A stretch of 18,373 bases of DNA from CAYFZR01 sp046760505 [NCBI: Candidatus Hydrothermarchaeota archaeon] (GCA_046760505.1 JBHIEG010000031.1:1-18373), one strand, 5' to 3'; counted from the first letter of the stretch, positions 1 to 7,937 are shown. Translations and numbers: made by a program. The notes: generated by a model from the sequence alone, not told the origin.

Positions 1-245
1 ACTAATTCTGCTGGCTTTACCGCCATGCTTCCTATCTTAGCGGCTATGTCTGCTGCACTTGCTACATCAGCTGCTGGCGCTCCTGAGCCTACAACTATTT
101 CGCTGGTTATTGCTCCGTCCGTTACGAATGGGAATCCTGCTACGTTTCCTACTACTTGAACATCCTGTGCTGCTACTGCTCCAGCGAGTGTGGCACCCAT
201 CATCAGGGCTCCGGATAGTACTGCACCTACTTTCCTTAGCCTCAT
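1..245 (-). CDS. S-layer structural protein, N-terminal fragment (cut by window edge)
   Basis: The first 81 codons are visible; the rest lies beyond base 1. The protein opens with a classic signal peptide: basic MRLRK, a hydrophobic core, and a probable cleavage after AVAA near residue 26. The mature part contains the segment ADVASAADIAAKIGS (about residues 60-73), which resembles the N-terminal domain of Methanocaldococcus/Methanococcus S-layer glycoproteins (S_layer_N family). The role would be the main protein of the paracrystalline outer coat. The ATG at 245 is preceded by a strong Shine-Dalgarno GGAGGT (251-256) with 5-base spacing and a TATA box at 292-300, as expected for an abundant protein. 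Family assignment rests on the signal peptide and this short motif only; the downstream S-layer domains cannot be checked. Confidence 0.8.
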   Translation of the reverse strand, partial: MRLRKVGAVLSGALMMGATLAGAVAAQDVQVVGNVAGFPFVTDGAITSEIVVGSGAPAADVASAADIAAKIGSMAVKPAEL

Positions 246-291
246 CTCAAACCTCCTTTTGTTTTGTGCACTGAAGATATGAATCAGGGAG

Positions 292-300
292 CATATATAG
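292..300 (-). promoter_or_regulatory. TATA box of the S-layer gene
   Basis: Read on the minus strand, CTATATATG is preceded by the purine-rich BRE-like ATGAAAAC. Its centre is about 51 bases upstream of the S-layer ATG, which places transcription start near 270 and gives a leader of about 25 bases containing GGAGGTTTGAG. This is a well-formed archaeal promoter, inferred from sequence only. Confidence 0.7.
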
Positions 301-458
301 GTTTTCATCGAAACTTTTCATTTGAAATTTTTAAAACAGTTTTAGTAAGCCTTTTTGTCTGAATTAATATTTTTAATGGTTATTATTGTTTCATTATAAT
401 AATAAACGCTTAAAATCATAAAAAAAGGTCTTATGTTCCTTATTTTAATAATTTTTGC

Positions 459-493
459 GTCTGACTTGTGGCTGAAACCTTTTCACGTCAGAC
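459..493. repeat. Inverted repeat with 7-bp arms
   Basis: GTCTGAC (459-465) and GTCAGAC (487-493) are perfect reverse complements around a 21-base loop. The segment is visibly richer in G and C than the AT-rich DNA around it. On the plus strand it is followed by a T-rich run (494-505). It could be an RNA hairpin or a protein site. Chance occurrence is possible with arms this short. Confidence 0.4.
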
Positions 494-529
494 TTTTCAT
501 CTTTTAATCACCTGTAATTGTTTAGATAT

Positions 530-548
530 TTAAAAAAAGTTTTTTTAA
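530..548. terminator. A7/T7 palindrome, possible transcription terminator
   Basis: The sequence is two T, seven A, one G, seven T, two A: a perfect palindrome around the G. It lies about 95 bases past the stop of the minus-strand gene ending at 641, and it offers a T7 run on each strand. Archaeal termination relies on T tracts, so it could stop transcription in both directions. It is weak as a hairpin because the arms are all A-T pairs. Confidence 0.35.
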
Positions 549-640
549 CAGTTTTTAATCAAAAATATTCGAGAATAATGCTTGCACACTTTTTATTGCC
601 TCTCAGACAATCTTTTTTAATTAAAAATTATGATGTTTTA

Positions 641-1480
641 TCAACAGTTGCATGTGGATATGGGTCTATCAGGGTTTAAGTTTTCTAAGAACTCAGGATC
701 TCCTGAGGAGTATTTGCTTAATACTATTATTTTACCTGACATTCGATCGTACCTTAGTTTGTAGTACTCTCCATTGGTTGAGTATCCTTCAAAATAAAAA
801 TACCTCCCTGTTACCTCGTATTTTGAAATTCTCATGTCGAATTCTTTCTCTGCAATCTTCATTGCCTCTGTAATGTTATGACATTTTCTGGTTTCTAAAA
901 AATCATAGAGATTCTCTGAATTAAATCCAGCGGACAATAATTTCATCCTTACTCTTTCATTTGTAGCTAGGAAATTTGCGTTTTTGGAATAATACTTTAG
1001 GGTATTTAAAATCGTTGGAGAAAGATTATCTGTCCTTATAGCGATTACCGGCGAATTTAAATCCCTTGCATGTTTTAAGACGTTTTCATTTGTATATTCT
1101 TCCCAGTCGGTTATTATTAAATGCTTTGCATAGGGATACATGCTCCTTGAAAAAAAAGCAGAGGTCTCGCTTCTTGTAGCGCCCCATATTCTGATAGGAA
1201 CTAAGCCAGTTATTTTGTATACTTCTCTCTCAAGAGAATAGGGCAGTACAGCAGGACCTCCAACGATGTATATCCTATCAAGGATATTTTCTCTTTTCAA
1301 TTGCAATAAGAGTTTATTTTGTTGCGCATTCAATCCTTCTTTTACTACTATAACTTTATCTTTCTCGGAAGCATGAATATTGACGTAAGTGGAATCAATG
1401 GGATTTGTTATATATAGCGAGCCATAGGATATGCTGATGGACAACACGGAGATTAAGAGTAGAAGAAAAACTTTTTTCAC
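641..1480 (-). CDS. Secreted cell-wall-binding-repeat-like protein
   Basis: A 279-residue secreted protein if translation starts at the GTG at 1480. That GTG has a perfect GGAGGT (1487-1492) six bases upstream and opens directly into a signal peptide (MKKVFLLLLISVLSISISYG). An upstream in-frame ATG at 1552 would add 24 charged residues before the signal peptide and overlap the preceding gene by 68 bases, so I reject it. Residues about 40-110 look like a cell-wall-binding repeat 2 (PF04122-type) unit: VIVVKEG, then DRIYIVGGPAVLP (68-80), then RIWGATRSETSA (97-108). A weaker second unit may follow (HLIITDWEEY, PVIAIRTDNLSP). The C-terminal third is unassigned and ends in CNC. The gene lies 4 bases after the DUF11-type gene, probably co-transcribed. 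In bacteria such repeats bind the wall; in an archaeon beside an S-layer gene, a role in the coat is inference. Confidence 0.7.
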   Translation of the reverse strand: MKKVFLLLLISVLSISISYGSLYITNPIDSTYVNIHASEKDKVIVVKEGLNAQQNKLLLQLKRENILDRIYIVGGPAVLPYSLEREVYKITGLVPIRIWGATRSETSAFFSRSMYPYAKHLIITDWEEYTNENVLKHARDLNSPVIAIRTDNLSPTILNTLKYYSKNANFLATNERVRMKLLSAGFNSENLYDFLETRKCHNITEAMKIAEKEFDMRISKYEVTGRYFYFEGYSTNGEYYKLRYDRMSGKIIVLSKYSSGDPEFLENLNPDRPISTCNC

Positions 1481-1484
1481 AGAC

Positions 1485-3362
1485 TTACCTCCTGAACTGA
1501 TATCTCCTCGGAGTATGTCTTCTTCTTGGTTTTTTAGTCTTTTGCTTTTCATGTAAAAATAATGCGGTTGCTCCCAGTATCAACGCTAGCACCAATCCTG
1601 CTAAAATCCATGAAATATCCTTTAGAAATGCTATTATTCTGCTCAAAAAAGGCTTTTCTTTGGGAAGGACATGTAAGGGAATGCTAGAACTTAAAGCAGT
1701 ATACTCATTGCCCTCATCATCGCTGCATCTTATTTTGGCAGCAGGAAGAGTTATATTTCCTTCTTCCATGGGCATTACCTTATAAGAAAAAGTCTTCTCG
1801 CTTTTAGGAGGTAAAAGATCAGTTCTCCACTCTATCTGACCCTCAACCAGTTTTAGAGAGGGGGGAATCGTATCCGTTACATATATTTCTGAGGCTGGAC
1901 CCTCTCCTATATTTTCTATTTTTATTGTGACCAGATTTATGCCTCCTACCTCAATGGGATTTTTTTGAATGGTTTTATAAATTTTAATTTCTGGAGGGTT
2001 ACTCTTTACCACTATATCAATTGAATTTGATTTTGTTTCTCGTATTCTACCCAAATTATCTCTGTAAGAGAGTGAAGAAGCATTCAAAACATATTTCCCT
2101 GCCTTAATTCCCTTCAATTTGTATTCATATGACTTTGTTTCTCCTGGTTTTATTTCTTGGAAAGTATGGATGAGATTTCCAGAAACGAGAACAAAACCTG
2201 CTGGAACAGAATCTGCAATCTGAATGTGAGTTACAGTTATATCTCCTGTATTTTTTATCTCATTTTTTATCGTTACTACTCCGTCTTCATCTATTATATG
2301 CCTGTCAGCACTCTTTATTGCTTCCACTGAGATCTCTCCGGTTACCGTTATCTTTACTTCCTCTGATTCTATATCGTAGTTCTTTCCTCTCGGATCTGAG
2401 AATCTCACCTTAACAGGCTCTATGGTAAATGTTCCCACCTCTTTCGTCTTTATTTCATAGGTTATCTCTTCCTCTCCACCCGGAGGAATAGATTTTCCGT
2501 TCGGCCAGACGGGCTTGGTTATATAATCAAGCCCTTCTGGTATTTCTCCGGTTACTCTTAGATTTAGAGCCTCTTCGTTTCCCTGATTTTTAATTTTAAC
2601 TTTTATTTCGACTGTATCGCCCAATTTTACGTTTCTATCACTTACGTCCATAATTACACTTATATCAGGGGCCTTGACAATTTGCTTTGCGGTCTCAGGC
2701 TTGGAGGAAAATATTCTTATCAGTGCCTTTCCTGGTCTAACATCTACTAAATTTACGGCAAAATCCTCTCGCTTAAAAAACTCTTCATTTCCTAACTCTA
2801 AAACGAATGTGTATTCCTTTCCTGCTTTTAGGATCTCAAACATCGCTCGCTTTGATTCATTTAATGCGCTAGTCATCTTAAGCCTTATCTCGTTCTCGCT
2901 TCTCTCTAGCCTAATGTACTCTCCCGTCGTTCTGTAATGAGTAAGCCAGGCATCGTATATCTTGTTGTACTTAGTTGGAGGATTCCTTGAGTCGTACTGT
3001 ATCTTAACAGATTTATTCCCTGCTTCATATGTGAGAAAAGCGGGATGCAACTTTAACACAGGAGTATAAACACCGCATACGAGATCTTCATCTGTAAATT
3101 CATCCGTTGTATCGTAAAATTCCCCTATGTCTAATTTTACCTCATCACAATCAGAAACTCTTACATTATCGTAGTAAACCAAAAATTCGATTTTCTCATC
3201 CTCTATATCCACATCATTTACATAAACTACCCAGTCTTTGGTAACGCTACCGAATGCAAGCAGATCACCTTCAACTACCTCTATCTCATCTAATTCTGCG
3301 GCTTTGGATAATGTGATGCATGTAAGTAATAGAAAAATGATAAGGGCAAGTTTTCTTTGCAA
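1485..3362 (-). CDS. Membrane-anchored DUF11/CARDB-type repeat surface protein
   Basis: A 625-residue secreted, anchored protein. It has a signal peptide (residues 1-21), an unassigned N-terminal domain (about 25-225), and three consecutive immunoglobulin-like repeats of the DUF11/CARDB kind (about 233-340, 344-452, 458-565). Each repeat carries the pattern of a K-N-x-G turn (IKNQGNEEA, IKNTGDITV, IENIGEGPA), a P-x-G/P-x-x-L/F segment, and a PGGE/PGET/PPKSE turn. A single transmembrane helix lies at about 584-603, followed by an Arg/Lys-rich cytoplasmic tail (RRRHTPRRYQFRR). The start is TTG at 3362, with GGAGGAAGAGG ending two bases upstream. Such proteins are usually cell-surface scaffolds or adhesins. 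The gene heads a two-gene operon and is divergent from the thioredoxin-fold surface gene. Its specific partner is unknown. Confidence 0.75.
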   Translation of the reverse strand: MQRKLALIIFLLLTCITLSKAAELDEIEVVEGDLLAFGSVTKDWVVYVNDVDIEDEKIEFLVYYDNVRVSDCDEVKLDIGEFYDTTDEFTDEDLVCGVYTPVLKLHPAFLTYEAGNKSVKIQYDSRNPPTKYNKIYDAWLTHYRTTGEYIRLERSENEIRLKMTSALNESKRAMFEILKAGKEYTFVLELGNEEFFKREDFAVNLVDVRPGKALIRIFSSKPETAKQIVKAPDISVIMDVSDRNVKLGDTVEIKVKIKNQGNEEALNLRVTGEIPEGLDYITKPVWPNGKSIPPGGEEEITYEIKTKEVGTFTIEPVKVRFSDPRGKNYDIESEEVKITVTGEISVEAIKSADRHIIDEDGVVTIKNEIKNTGDITVTHIQIADSVPAGFVLVSGNLIHTFQEIKPGETKSYEYKLKGIKAGKYVLNASSLSYRDNLGRIRETKSNSIDIVVKSNPPEIKIYKTIQKNPIEVGGINLVTIKIENIGEGPASEIYVTDTIPPSLKLVEGQIEWRTDLLPPKSEKTFSYKVMPMEEGNITLPAAKIRCSDDEGNEYTALSSSIPLHVLPKEKPFLSRIIAFLKDISWILAGLVLALILGATALFLHEKQKTKKPRRRHTPRRYQFRR

Positions 3363-3406
3363 ACCTCTTCCTCCAAACGCAAGTTTGACAAGTTAAAAGA
3401 CTGGCG

Positions 3407-3420
3407 ATATTTATATATAT
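3407..3420. promoter_or_regulatory. Single TATA region shared by two divergent envelope genes
   Basis: ATATTTATATATAT lies in the middle of the 92-base gap. Read rightwards it is about 40 bases before the ATG at 3455; read leftwards it is about 50 bases before the TTG at 3362. Both spacings leave room for a leader containing the respective ribosome binding site (GGTGATC at 3446-3452; GGAGG at 3370-3374). I see no second TATA at a suitable distance, so this element probably serves both genes. Confidence 0.55.
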
Positions 3421-3454
3421 GTTTGGGGACTGGAGATAACAAAGCGGTGATCGA

Positions 3455-4693
3455 ATGAGAAGGTTTATAGTTTTAATTATCATCGCGGGATTGGTGTGTA
3501 TAAGCACCTCTCAGAATGTATCCGAATTAAATATTTCAATAGAGAATATTACGGTCAAGCCCGTCTTGATAAAGGCTTTTATCAACTATAAATGTCATGC
3601 TTGCACGTCAAAAATACCTGTTTTTGAAAGTATAAAGGAGATTTACAAAGGACTTGTTGAAGTTGAAGAACTCGATTCCAATGTTTATTATGAAGAGGCA
3701 AGGAGCTATGGTCTCGAGGGAACCGGCGTAGTTGTAGATGGGGAAATCGTTTTTAAGAGCCTTATAACTCCAACCATAGAGGAGGTGCGCAAGAAATTAT
3801 TCGAAATAGTGGACGAAAAATTATCTAAAACCCAGGAGAACTTCGCCGTTTTGGATAAAAGAGCAGAAGCTCACCTAAAGATGGCAAAGGAAAGCATAGA
3901 TGAGGCAGAAAAAGAAGGAATAGACACAAGAGAAGTATTAGAAATATACATACTGGCCAGTTTGCAGCTAGATAATGCGAGAGAACTTCTCAACAACAAA
4001 CAGTACAGCGATGCGGTAAATCAATTTAAAGCATCTATAGAGAGTTCAAAAAGAGCCGAGCAAGCGGTTTACAACTTAAGACTGGTAAGAGAGGCCGAGA
4101 CAAAAATACAGGAGGCTGAAAACCTTACAAAAGGAGTGGAAGAACTCTTTTCTTCAATTGATTTAAGCGAAAAGAAAGCAATAGATGCAATGATACTGTT
4201 AAATCAGTCTTTGTTATTTTTAAAAGAGGCAAAAGATGCTTATCAAAACAAAGACTATAAAACTGCTATAGAAAAGGCAAAAGAATCTTACAAAGCTGCT
4301 TCAATATCAGGTCAGCACGTCTTGAATATTCTTGCAAGAGAAGCAGCAGAAGAAAAACTGGATAATGCAAGAAATAAGTTTGAAGAAGCGAAGGAAGCAT
4401 ATGAAGAGATGTTATCAAGTGGAGGAGAATCTGAGCTGGCGTATGAGAAGATAAACACCGCTCAGTCTCTGATCAAGAATGCGGAAGAATCCTTCAAATT
4501 AGGTTCTTACTCTGTCGCTGGAGAACTGGCTGAAAAATCGGTTGAATACAGTGAAGATGCCAAAAAGATATCCGAAAAAGTAAAGGAAGAGGCTAAAAAG
4601 AGAAAAAATAAAATTTATGGTGTTTTTGGTTTAGTTGTTATCATTTTAATTATGGGAGGCGTTTTGTACTACAAAGGTTACCTGAAAAAATAA
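3455..4693 (+). CDS. Secreted thioredoxin-fold protein with three 84-residue helical repeats and C-terminal anchor
   Basis: A 412-residue protein. It has a signal peptide (1-19), then a thioredoxin-like domain (about 35-105) with a CHAC active-site-like motif (C47, C50) and GLEGTGVVVDGEIVF, where the usual cis-proline before the strand is replaced by glycine. Residues 130-383 are almost entirely helical, rich in Ala, Glu and Lys, and contain three repeats. The motif tyrosines in KQYSDA (Y184), KDYKTA (Y268) and GSYSVA (Y352) are each exactly 84 residues apart. A transmembrane helix (about 387-407) and a short basic tail end the protein, so the bulk is outside the cell. The start has GGTGATC two bases before the ATG. 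It may be a surface thiol oxidoreductase or disulphide sensor; the substrate is unknown. Its stop abuts the hisS stop. Confidence 0.7.
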   Translation: MRRFIVLIIIAGLVCISTSQNVSELNISIENITVKPVLIKAFINYKCHACTSKIPVFESIKEIYKGLVEVEELDSNVYYEEARSYGLEGTGVVVDGEIVFKSLITPTIEEVRKKLFEIVDEKLSKTQENFAVLDKRAEAHLKMAKESIDEAEKEGIDTREVLEIYILASLQLDNARELLNNKQYSDAVNQFKASIESSKRAEQAVYNLRLVREAETKIQEAENLTKGVEELFSSIDLSEKKAIDAMILLNQSLLFLKEAKDAYQNKDYKTAIEKAKESYKAASISGQHVLNILAREAAEEKLDNARNKFEEAKEAYEEMLSSGGESELAYEKINTAQSLIKNAEESFKLGSYSVAGELAEKSVEYSEDAKKISEKVKEEAKKRKNKIYGVFGLVVIILIMGGVLYYKGYLKK

Positions 4694-5959
4694 CTACCTC
4701 AAGTATTCTATTAAATCATCCAATGACAATTTTATTTGCTTCCCACTCCTCATGTCCCTTAGCGTATATTTTTCCTCTTCAACTTCTTCCTCACCCACTA
4801 TCAGCACATATGGAATGCCCAAAGAATCCGCGTAACTCAAGTTTTTGGACAGTTTTCTGTTCATTAGATCAAACGAAGACGAAATTTTATTTTTTCTGAG
4901 ATTTTGAGTTATTTTTATTATTAGTTCTTTTGATACGTCTCCTACCGGGGCGATGAATACCCTGACCGGAGGAGAAACAGGTATTTCTACATTCTCTTTT
5001 TCTAAAGCATTGATTATTCTATCGAATCCGAAGGCGAAACCAGTTGTTCCTGTTTTCTCTCCACCAAACATCTCAGAGAGTTCATATGTTCCTCCTCCAC
5101 ATATCTGGCTTTGGGCTCCGAGTTTTCTGTGATATATCTCGAATACCATTCCTGTATAATAGTCTAAGCCCCTTGCAATACCTAGATCTACCTTAAAATC
5201 TCTTAGACCAAATATCCTCAATTTTTCAACCAGTTCTTCGAGATAGTTTACCGATGAAATAGATCGAGAATCTCTCAGAATCTCTTTTGCCTTTCTAATA
5301 ACCGATTCTGGATCTCCCTTCAGATCTATTATTGAATAGACAGTATCTTTCCTAATGGAAAGATCTTTTAGATAATCATCTAATGCATCAAAATCTCCCT
5401 TGTCTATTAGACCCATTATCCTGTTCTGATGTTTTTCACCAACGCCATTTTCTTCCAGTACGTTTCTCAAAACGCCTAAATGTCCAACAGATAATTCAAA
5501 ATCTTTCAGAGACAATCTCATTAAGGAATCCACTGCCATTGTGATGACTTCTGCCTCTGCATCTATCTCAGAGAATCCGATGCATTCGGCGCCATATTGC
5601 CAGAATTCTCTAAATCTACCTGCTTGAGGTCTTTCGTATCTAAAACAATTGCCAAAATAAGATATCTTTAAGGGTTTTGGATAACTCTGCAACTCGTTTA
5701 CATAGAATCTTATTACGGGGGCAGTTAGTTCTGGTCTTAGAACAAGATCTCTTCCTCCCCGATCTTTAAATGTATACATGGAATCCCTTATCTCATCTCC
5801 TGACTTTATTAGGAAGAGCTCCAGATGTTCAAACGTAGGCGTCATTATTTCTCTGTATCCGTAGCTTTCAAAGCATTCCTTGATTATTTTTTTGACAAAT
5901 TCTCTCTTTTGCATATCTATTTCATTGAAGTCTCTTGTCCCTCTTGGACGGTGTATCAT
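4694..5959 (-). CDS. hisS: Histidyl-tRNA synthetase
   Basis: This enzyme charges tRNA-His with histidine in the cytoplasm. The 421-residue length is normal for a bacterial/archaeal HisRS. Class II features are present in order: the N-terminal PRGTRDF (5-11), motif 2 FRYERPQAGRFREFWQYG (106-123), the histidine-specific signature ARGLDYYTG (262-270), GGGTYELSEMFGG (288-300), motif 3 GTTGFAFGFDR (304-314), and an anticodon-binding domain from about 333 to the end. The ATG at 5959 follows AGGTGGG (5963-5969). The gene is divergent from the HD phosphohydrolase and convergent, with no gap, on the thioredoxin-fold gene. Identification is secure. Confidence 0.97.
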   Translation of the reverse strand: MIHRPRGTRDFNEIDMQKREFVKKIIKECFESYGYREIMTPTFEHLELFLIKSGDEIRDSMYTFKDRGGRDLVLRPELTAPVIRFYVNELQSYPKPLKISYFGNCFRYERPQAGRFREFWQYGAECIGFSEIDAEAEVITMAVDSLMRLSLKDFELSVGHLGVLRNVLEENGVGEKHQNRIMGLIDKGDFDALDDYLKDLSIRKDTVYSIIDLKGDPESVIRKAKEILRDSRSISSVNYLEELVEKLRIFGLRDFKVDLGIARGLDYYTGMVFEIYHRKLGAQSQICGGGTYELSEMFGGEKTGTTGFAFGFDRIINALEKENVEIPVSPPVRVFIAPVGDVSKELIIKITQNLRKNKISSSFDLMNRKLSKNLSYADSLGIPYVLIVGEEEVEEEKYTLRDMRSGKQIKLSLDDLIEYLR

Positions 5960-5983
5960 AATCCCACCTGTGCAAGTTTAAAC

Positions 5984-6003
5984 TTTATATACATGTATAA
6001 AAG
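5984..6003. promoter_or_regulatory. Overlapping divergent TATA region between hisS and HD gene
   Basis: The core TATACATGTATA (5988-5999) is a perfect palindrome flanked by T-rich and A-rich ends, so it shows TATA-like strings on both strands. Leftwards, the far half gives a start about 12 bases before hisS with its SD retained. Rightwards, the two halves predict either an 8-base leader or a nearly leaderless message for the gene at 6023. Exact starts cannot be resolved from sequence. Confidence 0.55.
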
Positions 6004-6022
6004 CCTTATCTTGGGATGAAAA

Positions 6023-7240
6023 TTGAAAACTGTGATAAGAGATCCCATACACGGTGATTTAAAACTCTCAAGCCTCGAATCCTCACTTATAGATCTTCCT
6101 TCTTTTCAGAGACTAAGATTCATAAGACAACTAGGGGCTACCTATCTGGTCTATCCGGGAGCAAATCATAACAGATTCGAGCATTCTCTTGGGAGCATGC
6201 ATCTAGCAGGCAGGATTATGAATGAACTCAGGATAAGAGGATATTTTTCTTTATTTGAGGAAGAATTACTTAGAATTGCTTCTCTTCTTCATGACATTGG
6301 ACACGGTCCGCTCTCGCATGTCTCGGAGAGAGCCACCAATATGAGGCATGAGGAAATTTCAGCTTCCTTAATAGAGTCCACAGAGATATCGGATATACTT
6401 ATAGAAAACGGGATATCACCCAGGAAGATTTCAGATCTTATAAGGGGAATAAGCGAGCATTCTATTCTTGTAAGTCTCATTACAGGAGAGTTGGACGTAG
6501 ACAGGATGGATTATCTTGTAAGAGATGCCTATTATTCAGGAGTAGCCTATGGAATAATAGATTTGGATAGAATAATACAGACAATAGATGTGGTTGAGAT
6601 AGGAAACGAACAGCATCTTATAATAAATGAGGGCGGTATACAAGCGGCCGAGGCAATGCTTGTAGCAAGAGATCTGATGTATCCAACCGTTTATAATCAC
6701 CATACCAAGCGTATAGCGGAGGAAATGCTCATAAGAGCAATAAAAAGATGTCTGGAAAGTGAAAAGATTTCTTCCCTTGATTTCATGAGAATGGATGATT
6801 ATGAGTTTTTCAATCTTTTAAATAACACTGATGGATACCCTAAAGATATATTTTTAAGATTTAAGAATAGAAATCTTTTCAAAAGAGTCATAACAAAGAG
6901 ATGGACTGATCTGGAAGAATCTAGTAGAGAGTGGTTGATAAATGAAGTAGGAAACGACGAAAGAAAACACCTACAGCTAGAGGAGGAGATTGCAGGAAAA
7001 TGCGGTCTGGAAAACGGTCTCGTCTTAATAGATGTGCCACTTCCTCCACCAATCGAGGAAATGAAGATTTCAATAAAGTACAGGAAAAACGACGACTGGA
7101 TAATAACCGACCTTGCAGATATATCTCCTCTGGCAAAGTCTTTGCAAAAGACCTACATCTCAAGGTGGATGATGGGAGTATATACTCCAAAGGAACATGT
7201 AGAAAGGGTGAGAAGCAAGATCAAAAAGATTCTATTTTAA
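6023..7240 (+). CDS. HD-domain phosphohydrolase (dNTPase/SAMHD1-like, COG1078)
   Basis: A 405-residue cytoplasmic metal-dependent phosphohydrolase. The N-terminus has IRDPIHGDLKLS and FQRLRFIRQLG, typical of the COG1078 group. The HD metal site is intact: H54 (FEHSLGS), H90-D91 (LLHDIGHGPLSH, with H93 and H98 close by), and D160 in ELDVDRMDYLVRDAYYSG. Relatives such as EF1143 and SAMHD1 hydrolyse dNTPs to deoxynucleoside and triphosphate; that substrate is an inference here. The start is TTG at 6023 with only a weak upstream GGGATGA. The alternative ATG at 6016 is in another frame. Its stop overlaps the stop of the convergent zinc-ribbon gene by 3 bases. Confidence 0.88.
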   Translation: MKTVIRDPIHGDLKLSSLESSLIDLPSFQRLRFIRQLGATYLVYPGANHNRFEHSLGSMHLAGRIMNELRIRGYFSLFEEELLRIASLLHDIGHGPLSHVSERATNMRHEEISASLIESTEISDILIENGISPRKISDLIRGISEHSILVSLITGELDVDRMDYLVRDAYYSGVAYGIIDLDRIIQTIDVVEIGNEQHLIINEGGIQAAEAMLVARDLMYPTVYNHHTKRIAEEMLIRAIKRCLESEKISSLDFMRMDDYEFFNLLNNTDGYPKDIFLRFKNRNLFKRVITKRWTDLEESSREWLINEVGNDERKHLQLEEEIAGKCGLENGLVLIDVPLPPPIEEMKISIKYRKNDDWIITDLADISPLAKSLQKTYISRWMMGVYTPKEHVERVRSKIKKILF

Positions 7241-7602
7241 CCTAATTTCCTTATCCTTTTTATTTTCTCTATTAGAGAAGCTACAGAGTCCATTTTTTCA
7301 ATGATATCGTCAGCGTTTTTTATATCTCCTTCAATTAGTTTTTTGCTCAGTTTATCCAGAAGACTCCACAGGCTCTTTTCGATTTCTGTTTCCGTATTAA
7401 CTTCAGTTTTAACTCCAGTTTTAACCTCAATTTTTTCCGGTTTTTCTTCTTCTTTGAATGCATATTTTTTATCGCAAGAAGGACATATAACCTCGCCATT
7501 CAAATCAAATAAAGGCACTTTACAATCCTTACAGTGGTAACCAAGCATCTTGCCTCCTGCAAGCAGTAACTTTGCCATGTTATCTATGCCCTTATCTTTC
7601 AT
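7237..7602 (-). CDS. Small zinc-ribbon protein, Sjogren/scleroderma autoantigen 1 type (COG1645)
   Basis: A 121-residue protein. Residues about 9-48 match the archaeal COG1645 pattern: MAKLLLAGGKMLGYHCKDCKVPLF, then VICPSCDKKY. The four cysteines in two CxxC pairs (C24/C27 and C40/C43) should bind one zinc. A charged, Thr-rich linker follows and then a helical tail. The family's function is not established; human p27 is the namesake. Translation could begin at the ATG at 7602 or at 7578 (MAKLLL, where many relatives seem to begin); neither has a good ribosome binding site. The shared TATA at 7631-7640 fits a short leader for 7602. Confidence 0.75.
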   Translation of the reverse strand: MKDKGIDNMAKLLLAGGKMLGYHCKDCKVPLFDLNGEVICPSCDKKYAFKEEEKPEKIEVKTGVKTEVNTETEIEKSLWSLLDKLSKKLIEGDIKNADDIIEKMDSVASLIEKIKRIRKLG

Positions 7603-7630
7603 TCTTATCGAAAGGTTTTAGTGATTTGAT

Positions 7631-7640
7631 GATTTATATC
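7631..7640. promoter_or_regulatory. Shared TATA between zinc-ribbon and UPF0147 genes
   Basis: GATTTATATC reads as GATATAAATC on the other strand; both are acceptable archaeal TATA boxes. It lies about 34 bases from the minus-strand ATG at 7602 and about 28 bases from the plus-strand start at 7664. It is the only TATA candidate in this gap. Confidence 0.5.
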
Positions 7641-7663
7641 TGATTTGGTACATGGAGGGAGGT

Positions 7664-7924
7664 ATGATGGATCCCCAAAAGAAACTTGAACATTGCGTTG
7701 AATCACTGACCAGAATAATCGAAGACACATCTGTTCCCAGAAACATAAGGAGAGCTGCAGATGAGGCAAGAAGCAAATTAATGTCCAAAGAAGGAACTCC
7801 CACGATAAGGGCAAGTTCTGCGATTTCTATATTGGATGAGGTAAGCAACGACCCAAACATACCTGTTCATGCCAGAACCCTTGTATGGAGTATAATGAGC
7901 GAACTAGAGACGGTAACTGACTAA
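7664..7924 (+). CDS. UPF0147 family protein
   Basis: A small helical cytoplasmic protein of about 86 residues belonging to the archaeal UPF0147 family. The diagnostic pattern is clear: [18 protein letters not shown], then [28 protein letters not shown], ending WSIMSELE. No biochemical role is known. The upstream in-frame ATG at 7652 would put the Shine-Dalgarno GGAGGGAGGT (7654-7663) inside the coding region and would lie near or before the transcription start predicted from the TATA at 7631-7640. The ATG at 7664 or 7667 is therefore the better start. It is followed 13 bases later by a lipoprotein gene and is probably co-transcribed with it. Confidence 0.85.
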   Translation: MMDPQKKLEHCVESLTRIIEDTSVPRNIRRAADEARSKLMSKEGTPTIRASSAISILDEVSNDPNIPVHARTLVWSIMSELETVTD

Positions 7925-7937
7925 AGAGAGTAATTGG

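Larger units (their letters stand above)
246..640. other. AT-rich spacer between envelope genes
   Basis: This 395-base stretch has no convincing open reading frame. It holds the S-layer promoter at its left end, long A and T tracts in the middle and right parts, an inverted repeat at 459-493, and a symmetric A7/T7 palindrome at 530-548. The right part would be the 3' flank of the minus-strand gene ending at 641, so T-tract termination there is likely. It is the longest non-coding stretch in the window. Confidence 0.6.

Noticed and set aside
59-274. 71-codon plus-strand open frame
   Set aside because: It is a Leu-rich shadow antisense to the S-layer gene, which has a signal peptide, SD and TATA.
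459-640. Possible C/D box guide RNA in the spacer
   Set aside because: CTGA strings and ATGATG-like strings occur, but boxes C, D', C' and D do not line up at the required distances on either strand.
7605-7860. Two overlapping minus-strand frames opposite UPF0147
   Set aside because: UPF0147 is clearly recognised on the plus strand; these frames are mirror images of its codons.
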